Source: an uncultured Parabacteroides sp.
GTDB lineage: Bacteria > Bacteroidota > Bacteroidia > Bacteroidales > Tannerellaceae
DNA length: 64,000 nt
Reading direction: 5' to 3'
NCBI GenBank assembly: GCA_949295065.1
Contig: CASFJQ010000002.1
Coordinates: 1-64,000 of the forward strand
Shown: positions 57,200-64,000 of the stretch, piece after piece
Layout: the number at the start of each line of letters is the position of its first letter
Position numbering within the stretch: the first letter of the stretch is position 1
Position numbers and translations under genes: made by a program
Notes under the pieces: model-generated
The model's input: the letters and a program-made list of their open reading frames with translations, nothing else
What the model was told of the DNA's origin: nothing
Database searches by the model: none

Positions 57200-58501
57200 A
57201 TGAATAAGAAGATTCTGAATATAGCAATTCCTTCCATAGTGTCGAATATTACGGTTCCATTGCTCGGACTGATTGATGTGACAATTGTAGGCCATCTTGG
57301 TTCAGCCTCATACATTGGAGCTATTGCTGTGGGAGGAATGTTGTTTAATATGATATATTGGATATTCGGTTTCCTGCGTATGGGAACCAGCGGAATGACT
57401 TCCCAGGCTTACGGACGGAGAAACATGGATGAAGTGGTTTCTCTTCTTGTGCGTTCGCTTGGAGTTGCTTCTTTTATTTCCGTTGTGCTTCTGTTGCTTC
57501 AATATCCATTGCTGAAGATTGCTTTTGGACTTATTCGCCCAACTGAGGAAGTTGCTGTTTATGCTTCTTCTTATTTCCATATATGTGTTTGGGGCGCACC
57601 TGCAGTATTGGGCCTATACGGACTTTCCGGATGGTTTATCGGGATGCAGAACTCCAGATTTCCGATGTTTGTTGCCATAACCCAGAATATTATAAATATC
57701 ATTGCCAGTCTGTTTTTTGTATATGGACTTGATATGAAAGTGGAAGGCGTTGCCTTTGGAACATTGACCGCCCAATATGGAGGTTTTCTGATGGCAATAT
57801 TCCTTTGGTATAAATTTTATGGTCGTCTTGGACGTTATTTTGATAACCGGATTTGTTGGGGGAAGGATAAAATGTATGCTTTCTTCCGTTTGAACAGGGA
57901 TATATTTTTCCGTACACTGTGTCTTGTTGCTGTGACTACGTTTTTTACTTCTGCCGGAGCCAGACAAGGAGATATTGTTCTTGCAGTAAATACGCTGCTT
58001 ATGCAATTTTTCACTTTGTTTTCATATATAATGGATGGATTTGCATATTCCGGCGAAGCTCTTTCCGGATTATATATAGGTTCTGGGAATAAGACACAGC
58101 TGAACAAGATGATAAAGAACCTGTTTCATTGGGGATTTGGAATGGCTTTTCTTTTTACCATCATTTATGCGGTTGGAGGAAATTCCTTCGTAGGTCTGCT
58201 TACGGATGACAAAGAGGTGATAATTGCTTCGATGGAATATTTGCCATGGATTGTTGCAGTCCCAATAGCTGGTTTTGCCGCTTTTTTATGGGATGGAATT
58301 TTTATTGGAGCGACAGCCTCGAAATATATGCTAATAGCGATGTTTGTTTCTTCGGTATGCTTTTTCTTTATATACAATTTGTACTATGGCAAATATGGAA
58401 ATCATGCATTGTGGTTTGCTTTCGTAGTTTATTTGTCGGCTCGTGGTGTTGTCCAAACATTATGTCGGAAGTGTGCGTTGACAGCTAATAATCCGGCTTG
58501 A
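57200..58501 (+). CDS. MATE-family efflux transporter (DinF-like)
   Basis: A 433-aa inner-membrane protein with twelve predicted helices in two MatE halves. The N-terminal half reads NIAIPSIVSNITVPLLGLIDVTIVGHLGSASYIGAIAVGG with FGFLRMGTSGMTSQAYGR; the second half starts near TLCLVAVTTFFTSAGARQGD with MDGFAYSGEALSG. The pattern is that of the DinF branch. It probably exports cationic compounds with Na+ or H+ coupling. It starts 3 bp after the rhomboid stop. Confidence 0.92.
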   Translation: MNKKILNIAIPSIVSNITVPLLGLIDVTIVGHLGSASYIGAIAVGGMLFNMIYWIFGFLRMGTSGMTSQAYGRRNMDEVVSLLVRSLGVASFISVVLLLLQYPLLKIAFGLIRPTEEVAVYASSYFHICVWGAPAVLGLYGLSGWFIGMQNSRFPMFVAITQNIINIIASLFFVYGLDMKVEGVAFGTLTAQYGGFLMAIFLWYKFYGRLGRYFDNRICWGKDKMYAFFRLNRDIFFRTLCLVAVTTFFTSAGARQGDIVLAVNTLLMQFFTLFSYIMDGFAYSGEALSGLYIGSGNKTQLNKMIKNLFHWGFGMAFLFTIIYAVGGNSFVGLLTDDKEVIIASMEYLPWIVAVPIAGFAAFLWDGIFIGATASKYMLIAMFVSSVCFFFIYNLYYGKYGNHALWFAFVVYLSARGVVQTLCRKCALTANNPA

Positions 58502-58561
58502 TTATGAAGCATGATATTAAGACGAGGTTTTTATTAAATCAGAGTGTTAAACAAATGAAAG

Positions 58562-58580
58562 GTACGAATCTTATTCGTAC
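58562..58580. promoter_or_regulatory. Perfect inverted repeat GTACGAAT-N3-ATTCGTAC over a promoter
   Basis: An 8-3-8 perfect palindrome whose right end overlaps the -7 element TACTTTTG (58578-58585) of the BamA-like gene. It is a candidate operator. Confidence 0.5.
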
Positions 58581-58585
58581 TTTTG
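58578..58585 (+). promoter_or_regulatory. -7 element TACTTTTG upstream of the BamA-like gene
   Basis: Exact TAnnTTTG match ending 23 bp before the chosen ATG at 58609. It decides against the upstream start codons at 58498 and 58504. Confidence 0.55.
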
Positions 58586-58608
58586 CATGTCAATATTATA
58601 GTAATAAA

Positions 58609-59898
58609 ATGTTATTGAAAAAAATATTAGTTTGTTTAGGTATTCTTGGTGCAAGTCTTTTTTCAGAAGAGATTTGCGCTCAAGAAAATAAAACTGTCGA
58701 TGTAGGCAAAAGTGATGTTGAAAAGGAAGTCCTCCAGAATGACACTCTGAAGCATGAGGAAGGAAAAATGGTAAATGGAGTTTGGCTTAATGAAAAACAA
58801 TTGCAACGATACAATAAGAAATTGCATAAAGATTCTATACGTGCCAAAAAACCTGTGTGGTGGTCTATATTGGGCGGACCTTCATATACGCCAGAAGCTT
58901 CACTGGGAGTTGGTGGTGCTGTTCTTGCCAGTTTTAGGATGAACAAAAATGACAGTATATCGCAGCGTTCATTTATACCGGCTGGATTCAATATTACTCT
59001 CAATGGGACATTTGTGGTGGCAGGTTCCGGAACACTGTTCTTTAATGAGAACAGATTCAGGATATATATAACTTACGGATTCAGAAATGAACCGTCGCAT
59101 TACTATGGTAAAGGTTATGAATCAATAGAGAATGTTGTGAGAGGCGACTCTACTACCAAATTCAAGAAAACATATTTCCAGCTTTATCCTCGTTTTGTGT
59201 GGGAAGTGAAGAAGAATTTATATGCAGGAACATTACTGGATTTGAACATGAGCAATTCAACAGATATTAATCCGGTGATGGCTCAGGACCCATATTTCCT
59301 TAAGTTTAAGCAAAAATATATGAATGTCGGTATTGGTGGTTTGTTGCAATATGACACTCGCGACGATGTGGCTACTCCAACACGCGGACTTTTGCTCAGT
59401 GCCATTGCCAAATATTACAGTAAATGGTTTGGCGGGTCATATAATTATGGTATAGCAGAACTTGAATACCGACAGTTCAAGAATGTGTTCCGTCCCCGAA
59501 GCACTTTGGCTTGGGTTGCTAAAACTCAGATTGGTGTTGGAAATATTCCTTTTACTGAACTTCCATCGTTTGGTTCGCCTTTTGATTTGAGAGGTTATTA
59601 TTTGGGCCAATATCGAGACAAGTCAATGGCTTATGCTATAATGGAGTATAGACATATGTTCGGTAACCAACAGCAATATATGAGTGGAAGCTTTTGGTCG
59701 AAATGTGGATTTGTCGCATGGGTTGGAACCGGAACGATAGGAAATACTCCGGTTGTTGACTGGTCGAAATGGAAATTGAATTATGGCGTCGGTTTGCGTT
59801 TCCAGATTCAGCCTGGCAAGAATTTCCGCCTGGATTTCGGTAAAGACCCGGCAAATAAAGGTATTGCGTTTTATATGAATATGACTGAAGCATTTTGA
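58609..59898 (+). CDS. BamA/TamA-family outer-membrane beta-barrel protein
   Basis: From the ATG at 58609 it has a signal peptide (MLLKKILVCLGILGASLFSEEICA, cut before QENK; given by its ends) and about 429 aa. No full POTRA domain is visible. The body is a 16-strand-like barrel with surface-antigen features: LGVGGAVLASFRMN, FFNENRFRIYITYGFRN, LLQYDTRDDVATPTRGLLLSAIAKYYSKWFGG (given by its ends), FDLRGYYLGQYRD, and a last segment GVGLRFQIQPGKNFRLDFG. The open frame extends to 58498, but a promoter and operator-like repeat lie there. Its role, assembly or export of a surface product, is unknown. Confidence 0.82.
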   Translation: MLLKKILVCLGILGASLFSEEICAQENKTVDVGKSDVEKEVLQNDTLKHEEGKMVNGVWLNEKQLQRYNKKLHKDSIRAKKPVWWSILGGPSYTPEASLGVGGAVLASFRMNKNDSISQRSFIPAGFNITLNGTFVVAGSGTLFFNENRFRIYITYGFRNEPSHYYGKGYESIENVVRGDSTTKFKKTYFQLYPRFVWEVKKNLYAGTLLDLNMSNSTDINPVMAQDPYFLKFKQKYMNVGIGGLLQYDTRDDVATPTRGLLLSAIAKYYSKWFGGSYNYGIAELEYRQFKNVFRPRSTLAWVAKTQIGVGNIPFTELPSFGSPFDLRGYYLGQYRDKSMAYAIMEYRHMFGNQQQYMSGSFWSKCGFVAWVGTGTIGNTPVVDWSKWKLNYGVGLRFQIQPGKNFRLDFGKDPANKGIAFYMNMTEAF

Positions 59899-60230
59899 TG
59901 GGAAAGAAACTGTCACGCATAGAAGAGGAAAAGCGCGTCATAGCGCAGATGATTCACTTGTATTGCCAGAAGAAAGAAGGTAATAAGGAAATGTGTCCCT
60001 CATGTCGCAACCTTATGGAATACGCCATGTTAAGATTGGACAAATGTCCTTTTGGCGAGAAAAAGTCAACTTGCAAACAGTGTCCTGTTCATTGCTATAA
60101 AAAAGAAATGAGAGAAAAAATGTGTGAAGTGATGCGCTATTCCGGACCGCGCATGATGATTTATCATCCACTTGATGCATTGCGGCATTTGGTCCGTGAG
60201 ACGAAGAATAATATTCTAAAGCTATTTTGA
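59898..60230 (+). CDS. Cysteine-rich 'nitrous oxide-stimulated promoter' family protein
   Basis: About 110 aa, starting with the ATG that overlaps the upstream TGA (TGATG). It carries CPSCRNLMEYAMLRLDKCPFG, CKQCPVHCYKKEMREKMC and RYSGPRMMIYHP, matching the short Cys-rich family named for a nitric/nitrous-oxide-responsive gene (YgbA-like). The many Cys suggest metal or Fe-S binding. The function is not established; a link with nitrosative stress is known for enterobacterial relatives. Confidence 0.8.
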   Translation: MGKKLSRIEEEKRVIAQMIHLYCQKKEGNKEMCPSCRNLMEYAMLRLDKCPFGEKKSTCKQCPVHCYKKEMREKMCEVMRYSGPRMMIYHPLDALRHLVRETKNNILKLF

Positions 60231-60324
60231 GAGTATTTGAATTTTGTTTAATATTGTTTCCGGAAACAGTATCAAAAATGAATGGCGGAAGTAATAACTC
60301 TGCCGACTAAAAAACAATTTAATT

Positions 60325-60969
60325 ATGGAAAGTGTTGTTCCTTTTGCCTTGTTGTGTTTCACATCGTTCTTTACTCTTATAAATCCGCTTGGAACGATGC
60401 CGGTGTTTTTGTCGATGACGAATGGTCTGACAGAGAAAGAACGTAGGAGGATTGTCCGGAAAGCAACCTTTGTTTCTGCCCTGATTTTGATTTCCTTTAC
60501 GTTCTTCGGCAGATTTTTGTTTAGCTTCTTTGGCCTATCAACCAATGGTTTCCGTATCGCCGGAGGTTTTATAATCTTTAAGATTGGATATGACATGCTG
60601 CAGGCGCATTACACACATGTGAAATTGAATGAGACGGAAATGAAAACATATGTGGATGATATATCCATAACTCCGCTGTCTATCCCAATGTTATGTGGAC
60701 CTGGTGCAATTGCCAATGGTATTGTGCTGATGGAAGATGCTCCTAATTTAACGATGAAAGCAGTTCTTATATCAATAATAATTCTGGTGTTTTTCCTTAC
60801 TTATTGTATATTGAGAGCATCAACAAGGCTTCTTGCACTGATAGGAGAGACAGGAAACAATGTCATGATGCGTCTTATGGGACTTATCTTGATGGTGATC
60901 GCTGTGGAATGCTTCACAAGCGGCATAAAACCGATATTGGTTGAAATAGTTAAGATGGGAATTTCCTGA
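60325..60969 (+). CDS. MarC-family membrane protein
   Basis: A 214-aa inner-membrane protein with six predicted helices. Family marks are FTSFFTLINPLGTMPVFLSMTNGL at the N-terminus, GGFIIFKIGYDMLQ and ITPLSIPMLCGPGAIANGIVL. The name comes from an old link with multiple antibiotic resistance that was later disproved; transport of small neutral amino acids is suggested for relatives. The start at 60325 follows a 94-bp gap. Confidence 0.9.
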   Translation: MESVVPFALLCFTSFFTLINPLGTMPVFLSMTNGLTEKERRRIVRKATFVSALILISFTFFGRFLFSFFGLSTNGFRIAGGFIIFKIGYDMLQAHYTHVKLNETEMKTYVDDISITPLSIPMLCGPGAIANGIVLMEDAPNLTMKAVLISIIILVFFLTYCILRASTRLLALIGETGNNVMMRLMGLILMVIAVECFTSGIKPILVEIVKMGIS

Positions 60970-60987
60970 TAAGAACTTCTCTGAAAA

Positions 60988-61097
60988 TACATCCGAAAGG
61001 AGAAAGAGTTTCTTTCGGGAGGAATTTGATTTCCTTTCGGAAGAAAATTATGTTACATACGGAAGTAAATGGCACTTTCATCCGTATGTAATTTGAC
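60988..61097. repeat. 22-bp-period palindrome-like array, locus 3 (5 units)
   Basis: Cores TACATCCGAA, TTCTTTCGGG, TCCTTTCGGA, TACATACGGA, TTTCATCCGT start at 60988, 61010, 61032, 61054 and 61076, exactly 22 bp apart. Unit 5 reads in the opposite orientation (TCCGTATGTAA). The array begins 18 bp after marC and ends 131 bp before nqrA. Confidence 0.88.
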
Positions 61098-61186
61098 TTT
61101 TTTGATGTAAATGAAATTTAAGAGAAAATACAGAAAAATTTCTGTATTTATTTCTAAAAAGCTGCCCTAAAACATAGAAAAATGTT

Positions 61187-61194
61187 TATTTTTG
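61187..61194 (+). promoter_or_regulatory. -7 element TATTTTTG of the nqr operon
   Basis: Exact TAnnTTTG match 34 bp before the nqrA ATG. Confidence 0.6.
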
Positions 61195-61228
61195 CAGAAA
61201 ATTACATATAAACAATTTTAGTTATATC

Positions 61229-62575
61229 ATGGCAAATGTGATTAAGATTAAAAAGGGTTTAGACATTAATCTGAAAGGCAAAGCTTCAGAAGTTATGCTA
61301 AGCGGCGGAAAGAGTGCGTCTTACGCAATCGTTCCAGACTACTACAGCGGCATTCTTCCAAAAGTGGTTGCTAAGGTAGGAGACAAAGTCAAAGCCGGTT
61401 CTGTATTGATGATTGATAAGAACCGCCCCGAAATCAAATTTGTTTCGCCTGTAAGTGGCGAAGTGGCTGCCGTAAACCGTGGTGAAAAACGTAAGGTTTT
61501 GAGCATTGTTGTAACTCCTGATGCACAAAACGAGTATGAGGATTTTGGCAAGAAGAGTGTTTCATCTTTGAACGCAGAGCAGGTTAAGGAAACTTTGCTT
61601 AACGCTGGTATGTGGCCGTTCATCAAGCAGCGTCCTTATGACATTGTTGCTTCTCCGGCAGAAACACCGCGTGACATTTTTGTTACTGCGTTTAATTCTG
61701 CACCTCTTGCTCCTAATTTTGATTTTATCGTTAAAGGCCAGGAAGCTGATTTGCAGGCAGGCTTGGATGCTTTGTCAAAATTGACAAACGGTAAAGTTTA
61801 TGTAGGTGTTAAAGCTGGTTCTTCAGTTAAGTTGAATGGTGTTGAAGTGGTTGGTTTTGAAGGTCCGCACCCTGCAGGAAATGTAGGAGTACAGATTAAT
61901 CACATTAAACCTGTAAACAAAGGTGAAGTTGTTTGGACAGTTAATGCTACTGATGTTATCCTTATGGGACGTGTTTTCAATAAGGGTATCGCTGATTTCA
62001 GCCGTTTGGTTGCTGTTACAGGTTCTGAAGCAACAGAACGTGGTTATGTGAAAGTTGTAGCTGGTTGTACAATCGAAAGCATCCTTGGTGGCAAAGTGTT
62101 GGACAATGGCCATGTTCGCATGATTAGCGGCAATGTTTTGACAGGTACAAAGGTTTCAATGAATGACTATCTTGGCGCATACGACTGTCAGGTAACTGTT
62201 ATTCCAGAAGGTGATGACGTTCATGAATTGTTCGGTTGGGCAGTTCCTGGATTCAACAAATACAGTACAAGCCATTCTTATCTGACATGGTTGATTGGCC
62301 GTGGCAAGGAATATGTTATGGATGCACGAATCAAAGGTGGAAAGCGTGCGATGATTATGTCAAACGAATATGACAAAGTATTCCCAATGGATATTTTGCC
62401 TGAATATTTGCTTAAGGCTATCATCACATTTGATATCGACAAGATGGAAAATCTTGGTATCTATGAAGTTGCACCGGAAGATTTCGCTTTGTGTGAGTTC
62501 GTTGATACATCAAAAATCGAGCTTCAGAAAATCGTTCGTAACGGTTTGAACTTGCTTTATAAGGAAATGAATTAA
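61229..62575 (+). CDS. nqrA: Na+-translocating NADH:quinone reductase subunit A
   Basis: NqrA is the cytoplasmic-face subunit of Na+-NQR, which oxidises NADH, reduces quinone and exports Na+. Conserved stretches are VIKIKKGLDINLKG, DYYSGILPKVVAKVGDKVKAGS, a GGKVYVGVKAGSS-like strand, EGPHPAGNVGVQINHI, and ELFGWAVPGFNKYSTSHSYL. The length is 448 aa. It opens the nqr operon. Confidence 0.96.
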   Translation: MANVIKIKKGLDINLKGKASEVMLSGGKSASYAIVPDYYSGILPKVVAKVGDKVKAGSVLMIDKNRPEIKFVSPVSGEVAAVNRGEKRKVLSIVVTPDAQNEYEDFGKKSVSSLNAEQVKETLLNAGMWPFIKQRPYDIVASPAETPRDIFVTAFNSAPLAPNFDFIVKGQEADLQAGLDALSKLTNGKVYVGVKAGSSVKLNGVEVVGFEGPHPAGNVGVQINHIKPVNKGEVVWTVNATDVILMGRVFNKGIADFSRLVAVTGSEATERGYVKVVAGCTIESILGGKVLDNGHVRMISGNVLTGTKVSMNDYLGAYDCQVTVIPEGDDVHELFGWAVPGFNKYSTSHSYLTWLIGRGKEYVMDARIKGGKRAMIMSNEYDKVFPMDILPEYLLKAIITFDIDKMENLGIYEVAPEDFALCEFVDTSKIELQKIVRNGLNLLYKEMN

Positions 62576-62599
62576 TAACATTATTAAAATAGTAAAACA

Positions 62600-63784
62600 T
62601 TGAAAGCGTTAAGGAATTATCTCGACAAGATTAAGCCTAACTTCGAGGAAGGCGGAAAGCTGGCGATGTTCCGTTCTGTATTTGACGGTTTCGAAACATT
62701 CTTGTTTGTTCCGAATACAACATCAAAATCAGGCGTGCATATTCACGACAGTATAGATTCAAAGCGTACAATGACAGTTGTTATCATCGCTTTGTTGCCT
62801 GCTTTGCTTTTTGGTATGTATAACGTAGGTTACCAGCATAACTTGGCGGTTGGAACAAACCCAGGTTTCTGGATGACTTTTATTTATGGTTTTTTGGCCG
62901 TACTTCCTAAGATTATTGTTTCTTATGTAGTAGGTTTGGGAATTGAGTTTACTGTTGCTCAGTGGAAAAAAGAAGAAATCCAGGAAGGTTTCTTGGTTTC
63001 AGGTATCTTGATTCCGATGATTGTGCCAGTTGATACTCCACTTTGGATGATTGCAGTTGCAACTGCATTTGCTGTAATTTTTGCTAAGGAAGTGTTTGGT
63101 GGTACTGGTTACAATGTATTTAACGTAGCATTGGTTACTCGTGCATTCTTGTTCTTCGCTTATCCGGCAGCAATGTCTGGTGACCAGGTATGGGTTCGCA
63201 CTGCTGATACATTTGGCTTGGGCGCAGGTCAGGTAGTTGACGGATTCTCTGCTGCAACTCCTCTTGGTATTGCTAAAGTTGCAACAACTTCTACTGCAGA
63301 ATTCCCATGGAGCTTCAGCGATATGGTTATTGGTTTTATTCCTGGTTCAATCGGTGAAACTAGTGTTGTTGCAATTGCAATAGGTGCTGTTATCCTGTTG
63401 GTTACAAATATTGCAAGCTGGAAGACTATGTTCTCTGTATTTGTAGGTGGTGCTTTGATGGCATTGATTTTCAATGTTGCTGGTCCAGACACAGCTACTG
63501 CAAATATGGCTTGGTATGAACACCTTACATTAGGAGGTTTTGCTTTTGGTGCAGTGTTTATGGCAACAGACCCTGTTACTTCAGCTCGTACTGAAACAGG
63601 TAAATATATCTACGGATTGTTGGTTGGTGCTATGGCAATCATTATCCGTGTATTGAACCCAGGTTATCCAGAAGGTATGATGTTGGCAATCCTGTTCATG
63701 AATGTGTTTGCTCCACTTATCGACTACTATGTAGTGGAATCAAATATCAACCGTCGTATTAACCGTGTTAAATTGAATAAATAA
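62600..63784 (+). CDS. nqrB: Na+-translocating NADH:quinone reductase subunit B (TTG start)
   Basis: NqrB is the main membrane subunit carrying a covalent FMN. The N-terminus MKALRNYLDKIKPNFEEGG is the usual NqrB start but is encoded by TTG at 62600; there is no nearby ATG in frame that would keep it. About ten transmembrane segments follow. The flavinylation region reads VDGFSAATPLGIAK, with the Thr expected to bind FMN. The length is 394 aa. The gap to nqrA is 24 bp and to nqrC 9 bp. Confidence 0.95.
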   Translation: MKALRNYLDKIKPNFEEGGKLAMFRSVFDGFETFLFVPNTTSKSGVHIHDSIDSKRTMTVVIIALLPALLFGMYNVGYQHNLAVGTNPGFWMTFIYGFLAVLPKIIVSYVVGLGIEFTVAQWKKEEIQEGFLVSGILIPMIVPVDTPLWMIAVATAFAVIFAKEVFGGTGYNVFNVALVTRAFLFFAYPAAMSGDQVWVRTADTFGLGAGQVVDGFSAATPLGIAKVATTSTAEFPWSFSDMVIGFIPGSIGETSVVAIAIGAVILLVTNIASWKTMFSVFVGGALMALIFNVAGPDTATANMAWYEHLTLGGFAFGAVFMATDPVTSARTETGKYIYGLLVGAMAIIIRVLNPGYPEGMMLAILFMNVFAPLIDYYVVESNINRRINRVKLNK

Positions 63785-63793
63785 TAAAGGAAT

Positions 63794-64000
63794 ATGGCTA
63801 CAAAGAAATTTAGATGTAAAGTATGTGGCTATGTCCACGAAGGTGATAAGGCTCCTGCAACATGTCCGGTGTGTAAAGCTCCGGCTTCTGAATTTGAAGA
63901 AATTGCATCAGAAGCTTCTAAGAAAAAAGGTATTGACAGAGATAGCAATGCTTATACAATAATATATGCAGCTGTGATGGTTGTTGTAGTTGCTGTTTTG
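63794..64000 (+). CDS. nqrC: NqrC with an N-terminal rubredoxin-like domain (3' partial)
   Basis: The first 69 codons are visible. Residues 1-37 form a rubredoxin-like knuckle pair, C8-KVC11-GYVHEG and C24-PVC27-KAPASEFEE, as in the C-terminus of rubrerythrins. A short Ser/Lys linker leads to KGIDRDSNAYTIIYAAVMVVVVAVL, the normal start of NqrC with its single N-terminal membrane helix. The rest, including the second covalent-FMN site, lies beyond the window. The rubredoxin part would sit on the cytoplasmic side. Sequence continuity from the CxxC domain into the NqrC helix is direct, without stop or shift. Confidence 0.85.
   Translation, partial: MATKKFRCKVCGYVHEGDKAPATCPVCKAPASEFEEIASEASKKKGIDRDSNAYTIIYAAVMVVVVAVL

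Noticed and set aside
58498-58608. N-terminal extension of the BamA-like protein
   Set aside because: It contains a promoter and palindrome, and it would mask a clear signal peptide.

Overview
The window is chromosomal DNA of a gut-type Bacteroidales, most likely Bacteroides, Phocaeicola or a close relative. Three things support this. Many genes are preceded by the Bacteroidetes -7 promoter element TAnnTTTG rather than an E. coli -10 box. The gene content is typical of the group: Mfa/FimB-like fimbrial lipoproteins, a GGGtGRT protein beside a NifU-like scaffold, a Nudix-type regulator ahead of xylBAE, a sulfate-activation cluster with a PAPS sulfotransferase, and Na+-NQR. There are also many surface lipoproteins. 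I see no rRNA, tRNA, CRISPR array, integrase or transposase.

Layout. 1-8441: one very large, modular beta-helix surface protein, incomplete at the window start and broken into four reading frames by three single-base shifts. 8476-9075: cobalamin adenosyltransferase. 9418-17362: sulfate uptake, activation and transfer (cysQ, SLC13 permease, cysC, cysD, cysN, sulfotransferase, PCMD protein). 17603-21084: ligA, a small unknown protein, dapA. 21335-24033: lutABC for lactate oxidation. 24410-27786: thioesterase, a deacetylase/serine-hydrolase fusion and a GH43-like lipoprotein. 28130-30013 (minus): NifU-like scaffold, small membrane protein, GGGtGRT protein. 30480-38496: a fimbrial or adhesin locus with a fimbrillin, an anchor-like subunit fused to a zinc metallopeptidase domain, and two paralogous tip-like adhesins, one interrupted by an amber codon. 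38589-41277: ABC-F ATPase, AlkZ-like protein, glutaredoxin-like protein. 41699-46829: xylose regulon. 46943-53432: zincin lipoprotein, AraC regulator and a TolC/EmrA/EmrB-type efflux system. 53598-60969: radA followed by a tightly packed run of FAD protein, rhomboid, MATE, BamA-like, cysteine-rich protein and MarC. 61229-64000: nqrA, nqrB and the start of a rubredoxin-fused nqrC.

How genes work together. CysD/CysN make APS from sulfate brought in by the permease. CysC makes PAPS, the sulfotransferase moves the sulfuryl group to an acceptor, and CysQ removes the PAP by-product. A homologous Bacteroides cluster is known to make cholesterol and steroid sulfates. XylE, XylA and XylB take up and convert xylose to xylulose-5-phosphate under a Nudix-like regulator. 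LutABC oxidises lactate, and Nqr couples NADH oxidation to Na+ export.

The least explained material is intergenic. Three arrays have an exact 22-bp period (14-bp palindrome-like core plus 8-bp spacer, 4-5 units) at 35726-35813, 50649-50758 and 60988-61097. Several dispersed repeat families (TTGACAAG-type, CACAGAGGCAC-type, GGAGTTAAG-type) also recur between genes and in places run into coding sequence. The arrays and the metallopeptidase-fimbrial fusion are the strongest candidates for undescribed biology.
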